DNA of 64,000 bases from Oceanospirillaceae bacterium (GTDB lineage Bacteria; Pseudomonadota; Gammaproteobacteria; Pseudomonadales; Balneatricaceae). Where the stretch lies: positions 1 to 64,000 of the forward strand of contig JABSQZ010000023.1 of assembly GCA_013215505.1 (NCBI GenBank), read 5' to 3'. Below are positions 7,887-18,224 of the stretch, piece by piece. A model generated the notes under the pieces. That model was not told the origin of the DNA and did not search any database. It saw only the letters and a program-made list of their open reading frames with translations. Made by a program: the position numbers and the translations under genes. The first letter of the stretch is position 1. Each line of letters begins with the position of its first letter.

Positions 7887-10103
7887 TTATACCCAAGGCT
7901 TTTTGTTCAGCAGGCGCAAACCATTAGCCACTACTAGCAAACTGGCTCCGACATCGGCGAATACCGCCATCCACATATCCCCCATTCCCCACAAAGTAAT
8001 GATCAAAAACAGCAGTTTAATCGCTATAGCAAAACTGATATTTTGCACTAAGATGTTATGCACTCGCTTTGACAACGCAATAAACTCGGGAATTTTGCGC
8101 AAATCATCATCCATCAGCGCGACATCCGCAGTCTCTATCGCTGTATCTGTTCCCAGCGCCCCCATGGCGAAACCCACATCCGCCCGCGCCAACGCCGGGG
8201 CATCGTTAATACCATCACCGACCATTGCCACCACTGCGCTTTTTTGCAGTACTTCTATTTGCTGCATCTTCTGCTCTGGTAATAGCTCTGCAGCGACTCT
8301 ATCAATAGCCACTTGTGCAGCGATCACTTTGGCAGTCTTAACGTTATCTCCGGAGAGCATAATGGTTTGTATTTTTAATTCATGTAACTGCTTTATCGCC
8401 TGGCTACTGTGCGGTTTTACTTTGTCAGCCACTGCAAAGATGGCCAGCAATTGATCTTCATCCAGTAACAAACTGACGGTTTTTCCCAGCGCTTCATATT
8501 CTTCTATCAGCTGTTGATGTTCAGGCACAATGCCATGCTGCTGACTCGCTCGTCGTCGATTGACAAGATAGTATTGACGACCGTCAATCCTTCCCGAAAC
8601 ACCACAACCTAAAATTGCCTGGAACTCAGATACTTCAACCACCCTCTGCCGTTCTTCACGCATTGCTGCAGTAATTGCATTGGCCACTGGATGATTGGAT
8701 AAACTGGTCAAGCTTAGCGCTACCTGTCTGTAGTTTTCCACCTCACTGGTTATCGCCATATAGTCAGTCAGTGCCGGTTTTCCCTGAGTAATGGTGCCGG
8801 TTTTATCCAGTGCCAGCCATTTAATATGTCGACCGCGCTCTAAATGCACCCCGCCTTTTATCAAGATACCGCGTCTTGCTGCCGCAGTTAAGCCACTGAC
8901 AATCGTCACAGGTGTGGAAATCACTAACGCGCAAGGACAGGCAATAACCAGTAATACTAAGGCTTTGTAGATCCAACCATGCCAATCCCCATCGACGAAC
9001 AGAGGTGGCAACAGCGCAACCATCAGCGCCATTGCAAACACTAGCGGGGTATAAACGGCGGCGAACTTATCGATAAATCTTTGGATGGGTGCTTTATCGC
9101 GCTGTGCCTGGGCCACTATTTTGATGATTGCCGCCAGGGTAGTATCTGCTGTGACGGCACTGACCTGGTATTCCAATATTCCGGTGCCATTAATAGTTCC
9201 TGCGAACAACGAATCACCCACAGACTTTTCTACTGGCATGCTTTCACCGCTGATGGGTGATTGATCAACACTCGATTGACCACCACTGACAACGCCATCT
9301 AAACTGATCCGCTCACCTGGCCTTACTCTAGCCACTGCACCTTTGCGCACAGCATCGGTGGCGACCTCTTGCCAACTTCCATCTTGCTGCTGCACTGTGG
9401 TTAGCTCTGGCTTGAGCTGTAACAAGCCTCTAATCGCTTGTCCGGCACGCTGCAACGAGTTTTGCTCCAACCTTTCAGCCAGAGAAAACAGCACCATTAC
9501 CATCGCCCCCTCGGACCACTGCCCCAGCAGAAATGCGCCAGTCACAGCGATACTCATTAAGGCGTTGATGTTTAGGTCATAATTTATCAGAGCCCGGCAA
9601 CCTTTCTTGTAAGTATGCAGCCCACAAACTGCTATGGCAGCGACTGCCAACGCCAGTGATCCAATGCTAAAATCAGTGAACCAAGCTATCGCTTCACTGC
9701 CCAACGCTAACAAGAGCGCCACTAATAGCGGCAGGTAAGATGCACTCTTTTTAGTTTCAGTGTCAGAGCGACCCTGAAAATTCATTTCCGGCTCAAAACC
9801 CAGTGATGTTATCGCCAGTAGAATATTTTCCAGAGCAGCCTCGCTATGCTGCACCGTTAAAACCCGCGCCAACAAATCAAACTGTAATGAAATCACCCCA
9901 TCAACAGTTGCCAGCTTTTTACTAATCATTCGCTCTTCAGTAGGACAGTCCATCTGTTGGATACGGATAGCGGTACTCACTCCAAAGGCACCGTCATCAA
10001 GTATCGGTTTTGTCTGCTCAGACATTTGCGCCCCTGAGCAACAACTACTGTCAGTATGTGACTGCCGCGGGGTATCTGAACACTCTTTTGCATCTAAACT
10101 CAT
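7887..10103 (-). CDS. Heavy-metal-translocating P1B-type ATPase (Zn/Cd/Pb class)
   Basis: A 738-residue inner-membrane exporter. An N-terminal Cys/His-rich tail (SHTDSSCCSG) precedes a ferredoxin-like metal-binding domain with MDCPTEE at 51-57, the form typical of CadA/PbrA-like pumps. Then follow membrane segments, the actuator loop SGESMP, the membrane CPC motif at 389-391, the phosphorylation site DKTGT at 433-437 and the hinge GDGINDAP. It exports divalent soft metals from the cytoplasm using ATP. The divergent PbrR/CadR-like regulator and its dyad lie directly upstream, so metal-induced expression is expected. A second possible start is the Met at residue 27, preceded by AGGGG. Confidence 0.92.
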   Translation of the reverse strand: MSLDAKECSDTPRQSHTDSSCCSGAQMSEQTKPILDDGAFGVSTAIRIQQMDCPTEERMISKKLATVDGVISLQFDLLARVLTVQHSEAALENILLAITSLGFEPEMNFQGRSDTETKKSASYLPLLVALLLALGSEAIAWFTDFSIGSLALAVAAIAVCGLHTYKKGCRALINYDLNINALMSIAVTGAFLLGQWSEGAMVMVLFSLAERLEQNSLQRAGQAIRGLLQLKPELTTVQQQDGSWQEVATDAVRKGAVARVRPGERISLDGVVSGGQSSVDQSPISGESMPVEKSVGDSLFAGTINGTGILEYQVSAVTADTTLAAIIKIVAQAQRDKAPIQRFIDKFAAVYTPLVFAMALMVALLPPLFVDGDWHGWIYKALVLLVIACPCALVISTPVTIVSGLTAAARRGILIKGGVHLERGRHIKWLALDKTGTITQGKPALTDYMAITSEVENYRQVALSLTSLSNHPVANAITAAMREERQRVVEVSEFQAILGCGVSGRIDGRQYYLVNRRRASQQHGIVPEHQQLIEEYEALGKTVSLLLDEDQLLAIFAVADKVKPHSSQAIKQLHELKIQTIMLSGDNVKTAKVIAAQVAIDRVAAELLPEQKMQQIEVLQKSAVVAMVGDGINDAPALARADVGFAMGALGTDTAIETADVALMDDDLRKIPEFIALSKRVHNILVQNISFAIAIKLLFLIITLWGMGDMWMAVFADVGASLLVVANGLRLLNKKPWV

Positions 10104-10134
10104 AGTAGTTTTTCCATAGATTTTGTATGCTGTG

Positions 10135-10166
10135 TATTAAACACCCTGAAGCGGCTTCAGGGTCAA
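10135..10166 (-). promoter_or_regulatory. MerR-type long-spacer promoter of the metal ATPase
   Basis: On the minus strand TTGACC (10161-10166) and TTAATA (10135-10140) are 20 nt apart; the register one base over gives 19 nt to TTTAAT. A spacer of 19-20 nt is the hallmark of promoters that MerR-family activators untwist. The dyad operator at 10143-10163 lies mostly within the spacer and overlaps the -35 element. Confidence 0.8.
10143..10163. promoter_or_regulatory. PbrR/CadR-type operator
   Basis: A perfect inverted repeat, ACCCTGAAG-CGG-CTTCAGGGT, with 9-bp arms and a 3-bp centre. Operators of PbrR/CadR regulators share the ACCCT...AGGGT ends. It lies between the two divergent genes and overlaps the long spacer of the ATPase promoter, so it can serve both activation of the pump and autoregulation. 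Confidence 0.88.
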
Positions 10167-10176
10167 GAGGTCAGTG

Positions 10177-10623
10177 ATGAAAATTGGTGAATTGGCAAAA
10201 AAAGCAAAGTGCACAGTTGAGACCATCCGCTATTATGAAAAAGTAGGTTTACTGCCTGCCAGCAGCAGAGACAATATCAATAATTATCGACTCTATAATA
10301 AAAGCCACCTGGAGCGCCTGACTTTTGTTCGCCACTGCCGGGCCCTGGCTATGAGTCATGAAGAAATATTAGTATTGCTACAGGCACGCAATCAGCCCGC
10401 ACAAAAGTGCGATTCTATCGACCAGCTAATCGACGACCACTTACAACATGTCACAGTACGTATTAAAGAACTGCAAAAACTGGAAGCGCAACTGTTAAAA
10501 CTGCGCCTGCAATGCCAGACCCCCACTGACAGTCAGCACTGCGGTATTTTACAAGACTTGGAGCAGGCCATTGAGGACAACAGCACAGACAAAAATTTCA
10601 GCCATGTAGCGGGCAGCCATTGA
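10177..10623 (+). CDS. MerR-family metal-responsive regulator (PbrR/CadR type)
   Basis: A 148-residue regulator with a winged helix-turn-helix (IGELAKK, VETIRYYEKVGLLP) and a long dimerisation helix. Counted from this ATG, cysteines at 78, 113 and 122 match the metal-binding triad of PbrR-like proteins, and the 9-residue gap between the last two is more PbrR-like than ZntR-like. It senses Pb/Cd/Zn-class ions and activates the divergent ATPase gene. The ATG at 10177 lies 6 nt after AGAGG; a GTG one codon earlier is less well spaced. The C-terminus ends HVAGSH, a possible accessory metal ligand. Confidence 0.9.
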   Translation: MKIGELAKKAKCTVETIRYYEKVGLLPASSRDNINNYRLYNKSHLERLTFVRHCRALAMSHEEILVLLQARNQPAQKCDSIDQLIDDHLQHVTVRIKELQKLEAQLLKLRLQCQTPTDSQHCGILQDLEQAIEDNSTDKNFSHVAGSH

Positions 10624-10808
10624 TATGATCATTTTGCACCCACAACTGCTGCTTTTTTAACCAAAAATATATTTATCCAACGGATTTTAATTATTCTTCT
10701 GTTTGTGCAGTGACCTATGTATTATGGTGAGTTCGCTATGCTTTAAAATAACAGCTGAAAGCTAAACCGATAACTTAAATAGATAAGTTCAGACACTAAT
10801 AATTCAAA

Positions 10809-11291
10809 ATGACAAAGATAAGTACGATTCCCAAAGCCAAGATCAAACTCACGGAAAAAGACCGGCAGTTATTGGAGTTACTACAACATAACGCCCGGGA
10901 ATCCAACGCCTCGCTGGCACGTAAGATTGGCGTCTCCAGAGCAACTATCCAAGAGCGCATTCAGCGACTGGAAAACGCAGAAATCATCCAGGGCTACAGC
11001 GTCAATATCGATTACCACAAACTGCCGCGCAGCATCGATGCGATAGTGATGGTGTTGGCTGAAAACAAGTCCTATAAGGAAACTTATAGCGAACTGGAAA
11101 AGATGCACTGGGTGCGACGGGTACACACATTAAGTGGAGAATGGGACTGGTCACTCTACGTATCAGCGCCAACCCTGGAAGAATTTCACGCCAACCTAAC
11201 GGCGATTAATCAATTGCCCGGGATTAAATCGACAGTTTCACATATCATTATGGAAACTAAGCTGGACCGCTGCCCGCAGATCAAGATCTGA
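10809..11291 (+). CDS. Lrp/AsnC family transcriptional regulator
   Basis: A 160-residue protein. The N-terminal HTH (about 12-65) reads LTEKDRQLLELLQHNAR, then SLARKIGVSRATIQERIQRL. The C-terminal RAM-like ligand/assembly domain covers about 75-150. Such regulators form octamers and respond to amino acids or similar small molecules. The long N-terminal lead and one-sided position do not reveal its target. The stop codon TGA is directly followed by the heptamer array at 11291-11336. The ribosome binding site is weak. Confidence 0.88.
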   Translation: MTKISTIPKAKIKLTEKDRQLLELLQHNARESNASLARKIGVSRATIQERIQRLENAEIIQGYSVNIDYHKLPRSIDAIVMVLAENKSYKETYSELEKMHWVRRVHTLSGEWDWSLYVSAPTLEEFHANLTAINQLPGIKSTVSHIIMETKLDRCPQIKI

Positions 11292-11336
11292 GTCGTAAGT
11301 CGTAAGTCGTAAGTCGTAAGTCGTAAGTCGTAAGTC
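11291..11336 (+). repeat. Heptanucleotide tandem array (GTAAGTC)
   Basis: About six and a half units of the 7-mer AGTCGTA, equivalent to GTAAGTC, starting inside the stop codon of the Lrp-type gene and reading in its sense. No unit variation is seen, which suggests a recent expansion. Confidence 0.95.
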
Positions 11337-11394
11337 AGATGAAACCTTGCATTTATGCAATCGGCCAGACAAAGCTTCCCTTAATAGATTTATG

Positions 11395-11430
11395 AAACGG
11401 CTAACTAAAACAACCTCTAGCTAGCCGTTT
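11395..11430. terminator. Hairpin between convergent regulator and dehydrogenase genes
   Basis: A perfect 9-bp stem, AAACGGCTA with TAGCCGTTT, with an 18-nt loop between the convergent lrp-like and adhC genes. It has only a short T run, so termination is plausible but not certain. Confidence 0.4.
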
Positions 11431-11440
11431 GTCAGAGCAA

Positions 11441-12580
<1,140 letters not shown>

Positions 12581-12729
12581 TCATAGATGGATTAAAAGCT
12601 GCGCTGTTACTGCAGTATTAGCATATAGCAGTATATACAGTTTTCACTTCTAGAGATCAACCACTTGCTAATAAACAGACTGCTACGTATAACTAACTGT
12701 CGTGTTTTTTGGATGATAGGATTAACTAA

Positions 12730-13665
12730 ATGATGGTCAATGATCGAATTACCATATTGGGAGCCGGCACCATCGGCATGAGCTGGGCAGCACTGTATTT
12801 AGCCACAGGCAGGCAAGTAACCCTGTATGACCCGGCTGCCGATATCGAAAGTAAAATACTGAGTTTTATCGACAGCGCCAAAGCTAGCTTAACGGCCTTA
12901 GGCTGGGAGCATGCTGGCAGCTCTGCAAGATTAATATTTGACTGTAACCCCGAATCTGCAGTCCAGGGAGCGCAGTTCATTCAAGAGAGCATCCCTGAGC
13001 GTCTGGAATTAAAGCATCAGCTGTATCAAACAATAGAGCCGTATTTAACTGAGGGAACAGTCGTGGCCACCTCAACTTCCGGATTGCAATTGAGTCAATT
13101 ACAGCTTGGCTTTAACAATCCCGCGCCGCTGATCCTGGCCCATCCCTTTAACCCACCACACTTGATTCCTCTGGTAGAGGTCATGGGCAATGCTAAAACG
13201 TCTGAGACGTTACTTAAAGATGCCGAGCATTTTTATCAGAGCATTGGCAAGCAGACCATCAGGCTGAAACGTGAAATCCCCGGGCATATCGCCAACCGCT
13301 TACAGGCTGCCCTGTGGCGCGAAAGCATTCACTTACTCAAAGAGGGAGTGGCTAGCCTAGAGGATATAGACAAGGCCGTAGCATACGGACCCGGGCTTCG
13401 CTGGGCGACCTTAGGGCCTAACTCACTGTTTCATTTAGGCGGTGGAGAGGCCGGCATCGGCGGCTTTTTCCATCATTTAGCAGTACCCTTTCAAAGCTGG
13501 ATGGACGACTTAGGCTCACCTAACTTAGATACTGAAACTATCGAGTTGCTGACTCGCAGCATGGCACAACTTAACCAGAAGACTTCCTCAGAAGAAATGC
13601 GCCAGCGCCGGGATCAACTGCTGGTTGAATTTTTACAGAGCGTGCAAGCGTTGGATTGTAGGTAA
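12730..13665 (+). CDS. 3-hydroxyacyl-CoA dehydrogenase-like protein (carnitine dehydrogenase/lambda-crystallin type)
   Basis: A 311-residue NAD-dependent dehydrogenase. The N-terminal Rossmann motif is ILGAGTIGMSWAALYLATG, the middle has SIPERLELK and the family's AHPFNPPHLIPLVEV, and the C-terminal helical domain starts near EIPGHIANRLQAALWRE. This set fits L-carnitine dehydrogenase and lambda-crystallin/L-gulonate dehydrogenase relatives better than beta-oxidation FadB. Substrate is therefore unsure. No beta-oxidation or carnitine genes are adjacent. AGGA precedes the ATG; a second in-frame ATG follows at once. Confidence 0.85.
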   Translation: MMVNDRITILGAGTIGMSWAALYLATGRQVTLYDPAADIESKILSFIDSAKASLTALGWEHAGSSARLIFDCNPESAVQGAQFIQESIPERLELKHQLYQTIEPYLTEGTVVATSTSGLQLSQLQLGFNNPAPLILAHPFNPPHLIPLVEVMGNAKTSETLLKDAEHFYQSIGKQTIRLKREIPGHIANRLQAALWRESIHLLKEGVASLEDIDKAVAYGPGLRWATLGPNSLFHLGGGEAGIGGFFHHLAVPFQSWMDDLGSPNLDTETIELLTRSMAQLNQKTSSEEMRQRRDQLLVEFLQSVQALDCR

Positions 13666-14133
13666 TTTATTTTTATTGATAATATTGTAGAACTAAGCGA
13701 GCAGTTAACCTAAAATCTGCGCTGTAATATACTCTGCAAGTTGCAGACAGCGTCCACGCAAGGAACAGTTGCAAGTTCTACTCACTGGTATAATGCATTA
13801 AATACAATTAGTTAATATCAATATAGGCACTCGCTGCAAAATTACGAACCGTCTAAGATGCTGTTATGAGAACAGACCTCCAGCACATGCCGAGAAAGTC
13901 CATGTTCGCAGGGGTTACCTGCCTTTTCTACATCATTCCCCTATAGATAAAGATATGACCAGGGTGTTGCGGCAAGGACAATATAAAAGTAGAAAAACTG
14001 CGGGAAGATGGATTTCAAGCATCGAAACTTTCGCGTCAGGCTAGCAAACCAATTTACTCTTGCATACAAACAACCGGATAGAGCCTAGCACAGACTATTT
14101 TACACTGACGGGGTAATGAGGCAGTTTAGGGTC
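13666..14133. other. Long intergenic region with an orphan extended -10 promoter
   Basis: About 470 nt without a recognisable gene on either strand. The clearest signal is the plus-strand extended -10 element TGGTATAAT ending at 13794. It has no coding sequence downstream on that strand, so it could drive a small RNA or be a relic. No conserved RNA fold was recognised. Confidence 0.4.
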
Positions 14134-14164
14134 AAAAAAGGACCGTATAATCAGCTATAGGTCC
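14134..14164 (-). terminator. Rho-independent terminator of the binding-protein operon
   Basis: On the minus strand GGACCTATA and TATACGGTCC form a stem with one bulge, followed at once by TTTTTT. It lies about 118 nt after the stop of the binding-protein gene at 14282. Confidence 0.7.
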
Positions 14165-14281
14165 GATGATAACAGCTTGCCATAGACTACTCTTAAACGC
14201 TGCATGACTTTGAACCGCTCACGGTTCTATGGCTATCTAAGTTACGGGTTAATCTGGCTTGCCGGCAATCTAGAAACAGGA

Positions 14282-15292
14282 CTAAGGGTTGATAAGTTCG
14301 GCTAACCTCAGCAGTTGGATTGGCGGGTACATCTCGAGTTTACGGGCAATATCCATATTAATAAAAACCGAGTAACGACTCAGAGAGGGAATTTCGAGGT
14401 CACCTGGGATTTGCTGTTCAAACAAAACCTTTCGTGCCTGATTGGCAGCCAACTTGCCTACGTTGTAGTAGCGATTGGCTACCGCCAGCAATCCATCTGC
14501 CTTAGTGACCATGTTGCCGTAGCCGCTGGCGACAGGTATGCCGTATCTACCAGCCTCTGCAGTGAACTCTAACCGATTCTGCAGATTGTATGAGCTGGAG
14601 CCGACATAAATGATATCGATATCGAGCTGAGATAGCTCACGCATAATCTCGGGGAGCTGGTCGGGCAGCGGTTTCCCATTGTCATCCAACCGATACTGGC
14701 GCTTGATCAGCTCAAAGTCTAAGCTTACCGACAACTTCTGTAGTTTCTCTGTATTGAGCACGGAATTTAACTCGGAGGTACTGTAGATAACAGCTATACG
14801 CTTTTTACCCGGTCCCAGGTAATCCTGGATGGTGCGTATTTGCACTTTCTCCGGTACCCGGTTGCGTACCCCTGTTACATTCTGGCGACCACTTTGCTGG
14901 TAGGATTTGGCGATGCCGGCACCTATTGGGTCTGCAACTATCATAAACAAGGCGGGAATATCCCCAAGATTGCTGCCAGTGTTGCTGCCCGTCATCTGGC
15001 CTATGATGTGTTTAGAGACGGAAGTACCCCAAGTCACCACTAAATCAGGACGTAATTCTATTGCTTCAGCTAACATCGCCGGGAGTTTTAGTTTGTCTCT
15101 TGCTGCATCTCGGACGATGAATTCAACCGGCAGGTTTTGATCTAACAGAGATTGCTTAAAACCTTGACAGGCCTCTTCACAGCCACGCCACAGCGATATG
15201 TAAATTTGTGCAGGATTGTCGGTAGTGAAAGTTTTTGCGCTCAGATTGGTGCAGATAAATAGCGATAACAGCACAGTGATAATTATTTTCAT
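14282..15292 (-). CDS. PF04392-type periplasmic substrate-binding protein
   Basis: A 336-residue protein with a clear signal peptide (MKIIITVLLSLFICTNLSA). The mature part has the two-lobed pattern of the ABC substrate-binding family PF04392: DLVVTWGTSVSKHI, then VADPIGAGI, VTGV, KRIAVIYS, IDIIYVGSSS and GIPVASGYGNMVTKADGLLAV. It should bind a small ligand in the periplasm. No ABC permease or ATPase lies nearby. Instead its start overlaps the stop of the sensor-MFS gene by 4 nt (ATGA), so it probably delivers ligand to, or signals through, those membrane partners. Confidence 0.85.
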   Translation of the reverse strand: MKIIITVLLSLFICTNLSAKTFTTDNPAQIYISLWRGCEEACQGFKQSLLDQNLPVEFIVRDAARDKLKLPAMLAEAIELRPDLVVTWGTSVSKHIIGQMTGSNTGSNLGDIPALFMIVADPIGAGIAKSYQQSGRQNVTGVRNRVPEKVQIRTIQDYLGPGKKRIAVIYSTSELNSVLNTEKLQKLSVSLDFELIKRQYRLDDNGKPLPDQLPEIMRELSQLDIDIIYVGSSSYNLQNRLEFTAEAGRYGIPVASGYGNMVTKADGLLAVANRYYNVGKLAANQARKVLFEQQIPGDLEIPSLSRYSVFINMDIARKLEMYPPIQLLRLAELINP

Positions 15293-17400
15293 TGGTTAGT
15301 TACTCCGCTTCGCTGGGCGCGAAATAAATAATAAGCCATGATTAAGCCACTGGCAACGACACACATCCCGATGATAGCCATCGTCTGACTGTAGCTGTAG
15401 TTAAGTAGTAGTGCACCGACAAAAAGAGGCCCCAACACGCTGCCGATACGCTCACTGGTGCGTAACACACCCAATACAGTAGTTCGGCCAACATTGGGGG
15501 TTTGTTCTGCGGCGGTCAGGGCTGCAGCAATCAGCGGTGCTTTAAGTATAGAGTGCGCGCCCCCCATTAAGGCGATAGCGATCAGCATGCTCGCTATTGA
15601 TTCTGTATCGTACAAAGTTATCAAAATGGTCCCAGAGATAATAGTTCCCAGCACAACCAGCTCGAGCATTTTCCCGCTGCGATCTGCAAACGATGACGCC
15701 AGTGGGCTAAAGGGAATGATCACCAGTGCATAGACCATCATGATACGGCCTATCTCGGACTGGCTGGCATCCAGGGACACCAGATAGAGAGGGACTAAAT
15801 AGTAGAGAAAGCCGGTGAGGATAATTTTTGCCGGTATGGCGCAAAAAATTATCAGGCTGACAAACTGTCGGTTACCGGCAAGCGCAGCTAGTCCACCGCT
15901 GCTGCCTGTGCCTTTGATTTTTTTCGGTTGCGGTCGGTCGGCGGTCAACATCATCCAAGCTAAGACCCCGGCCACCAATGTCAGCGCTGCGCTGAGCAAA
16001 AACACAGATTGATAGCCCATCCGGTCGGCAATAATGCCACCCAGCGCGGTGCCACTCATGGTGGCTGTCATCAACACCCCGACAAATACCGCCATGCCCT
16101 TAGCACGGTTTTTGGCAGGTACAGCGGCCGCTATATAACTCTGACAACTGATGGTGATGATCGCGTAACCTATGGCAGTAGTACCGCGCCAAAAAATGAT
16201 CTGGTAACTGCTGTCTGCGTAAGCACAACCTAAATAGCCTAACAAAGCGGGAATCAGGCCGATAAGAAACAGTTTTTTATTGCCCCAGCGGTCGACCCAC
16301 GCTCCGGCGAAAGGGGTGATGATGGCGATCATAAACATGAATATTGATATTGGCAGTGCCAACATAATGTCTTTGGTCAGCCAGGAACTGGGCTCGTAGT
16401 ACTCAGCGACAAACAGTGGCATAAAGGATTTTTGTAGCTCCTCGGCGAAGGCAAATACAAATAGCGGAATACGCGCGTCCAAAATATTTGTATGTTTGTC
16501 TTTCAAAACTTTTACTAAGTTGAATTTTTCACCCAGACTCTTCAATTTAACACTCAGAGGGCTGTCTGTCGTCTGTGAAAGTGCGCTGAAATAGACTTGC
16601 TGCAACGCTTTGGAATCTTTGTTGAGCTGACGGTTGTAATTGTCGATAGAACCTTTACCGCCGAGTTCGTCGTTGACGGAAAAATCTCCGACGGACTGGC
16701 GTTCGAGTAACTTCTCCGACCTACGCAACGGGGCTGTGACATAAAACATCACTAACACCATAACTATTTCGAAGGACACTAACAGTACAGCGATCAGTAC
16801 AATGGCAATATCAAAAAACACATCACTTAATTGAGAGCGAATAAAACCATTATCAAGTCCGAGTTGAACTTTGCCAAATTGCTCACCATTTTGCTTAAGG
16901 GGCAGATAATAATGCTCAGTTCGATTTTCCTTAGAGGAGAAACCAGGTAACAACTGTAGCAACTCCAGGGCGCTGTCTCTGAGGCGTTGCACAAGAGATT
17001 TATGGCTTGCGACTGAATTACTCGTAAGTGCTTTTAGCTCAGTATCTTCCAACTGGGGAAAAATGCCGTCGGTAGTGTTTCTATAAAGCACCAGGCCTTG
17101 ATTATCGGTCACAGCCAGATAGGCTAGTTCGGGGTATTTGGCTGCCGTCTCCTGCAGGTACGCATTCATTCCTTTAATTTTATCCAGAGGTATACCCACG
17201 GATATTGCAAATTCAAGGTCGAGTTGTACGGTTTCTACTACAGTCTCAATTTTATGCAACAGTTTAGGTTTTAGAACTGTATTGAATTCTGTCAAGGTAT
17301 AGAGGGCACAGAGCATAGATGCACTGAGAGTGCAGATTAAGGTGATAATAAACAGACGACGATTGATGATATTGGTCAGTCCAGTACCACTCTGATTCAC
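15289..17400 (-). CDS. Fusion of a periplasmic sensor/HAMP-like module to an MFS transporter
   Basis: A 703-residue protein with two parts. Residues 1-240 look like a receptor: one membrane span (about 15-36), a periplasmic domain (about 37-190) with GIPLDKIKGM, a second span (about 196-222) and a HAMP-like start (APLRRSEKLLERQ). After a linker, residues from about 305 form a 12-span major facilitator with AGAWVDRWGNKKLFLIG between spans 2 and 3. MFS proteins normally lack such an input domain, so transport may be gated by a periplasmic signal. The gene overlaps both neighbours by 4 nt, forming a tightly coupled three-gene operon. Its substrate is unknown. Confidence 0.85.
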   Translation of the reverse strand: MNQSGTGLTNIINRRLFIITLICTLSASMLCALYTLTEFNTVLKPKLLHKIETVVETVQLDLEFAISVGIPLDKIKGMNAYLQETAAKYPELAYLAVTDNQGLVLYRNTTDGIFPQLEDTELKALTSNSVASHKSLVQRLRDSALELLQLLPGFSSKENRTEHYYLPLKQNGEQFGKVQLGLDNGFIRSQLSDVFFDIAIVLIAVLLVSFEIVMVLVMFYVTAPLRRSEKLLERQSVGDFSVNDELGGKGSIDNYNRQLNKDSKALQQVYFSALSQTTDSPLSVKLKSLGEKFNLVKVLKDKHTNILDARIPLFVFAFAEELQKSFMPLFVAEYYEPSSWLTKDIMLALPISIFMFMIAIITPFAGAWVDRWGNKKLFLIGLIPALLGYLGCAYADSSYQIIFWRGTTAIGYAIITISCQSYIAAAVPAKNRAKGMAVFVGVLMTATMSGTALGGIIADRMGYQSVFLLSAALTLVAGVLAWMMLTADRPQPKKIKGTGSSGGLAALAGNRQFVSLIIFCAIPAKIILTGFLYYLVPLYLVSLDASQSEIGRIMMVYALVIIPFSPLASSFADRSGKMLELVVLGTIISGTILITLYDTESIASMLIAIALMGGAHSILKAPLIAAALTAAEQTPNVGRTTVLGVLRTSERIGSVLGPLFVGALLLNYSYSQTMAIIGMCVVASGLIMAYYLFRAQRSGVTNQ

Positions 17401-18224
17401 TTAACAGCCCTCGTCTTTAGAGCTTCCGGGCTAGCGCTGTGCTCGCAGTAGTGGTCCAATATTTCGCACTCGGCTAATTGCCGGGCGACGTGCTCTTTCA
17501 TTTTTTTACTCTGTTTAATCTGCCGGGCGAAATTAAAGGCCATGCTACCAGGTTTTAATATTTTGGCTTCTTCAAAGTTTTGCGCAGGCTGTAACTGCCT
17601 GTTGATGACTTTCAGCACATTGTTGATATCGCTAAAGCCGAGCCTGACAGCCAAAAATATGAACAGTGCAAAAACGCCGAAGATTAATAAAGTCATTGTG
17701 GCCAAATTCAATAACACTTGATTTAATGTTTGCTGGTAGCCATTTTTATCGTACAAAATGATGATATTACCCATCATTTGCCCGGTTGCATCCAATAACT
17801 GTAATCCGCTGTATAAAATATCCGGGTCTTCTGCCGTCCAATTTGTATCACTGCCTTTTAATGCACGGCGTAAAATTTCCTGACTCAAGGCATAAGTAGC
17901 AGTTTTATCAGTGATACTTTTAAACAGCGTCTCTCCGGTGCTATTGATCACATAGATGGCATTTATCTGACTCTCGCGCTGTCGCTCGCGCGCTAATATG
18001 ACGGGCAGATTTTGCATTTCTTTGAGTGGCAGCCCGAGCTGTTCTGCCTTGATGATCGAACGCTGAACAGATGAGGAGATAACTTGTAATTGTGATGAGA
18101 CTACAGAGGACATTAAGCTGGAGAACTTCATGTAATTCATTAATAGCAACATTCCCAATACGCAGACCAGGATGATCCATATGGTGGCTATTAATTTTAA
18201 ATGAATCTCGACAAATGCTTTCAT
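17397..18224 (-). CDS. Stand-alone membrane sensor, paralogue of the MFS-fused input domain
   Basis: A 275-residue protein with a span at about 10-31, a periplasmic domain to about 170, a second span at about 172-198 and a basic cytoplasmic tail of some 75 residues without a kinase, cyclase or methyl-accepting domain. Its LGLPLKEMQNLP segment aligns by eye with VGIPLDKIKGM of the next gene at the same distance from the first span, and both continue into an AYL/YVIN..G strand. The two are therefore likely paralogous input modules that may pair in the membrane. First gene of the operon. The Cys-His-rich tail end (CEILDHYCEH) is unexplained. Confidence 0.75.
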   Translation of the reverse strand: MKAFVEIHLKLIATIWIILVCVLGMLLLMNYMKFSSLMSSVVSSQLQVISSSVQRSIIKAEQLGLPLKEMQNLPVILARERQRESQINAIYVINSTGETLFKSITDKTATYALSQEILRRALKGSDTNWTAEDPDILYSGLQLLDATGQMMGNIIILYDKNGYQQTLNQVLLNLATMTLLIFGVFALFIFLAVRLGFSDINNVLKVINRQLQPAQNFEEAKILKPGSMAFNFARQIKQSKKMKEHVARQLAECEILDHYCEHSASPEALKTRAVK

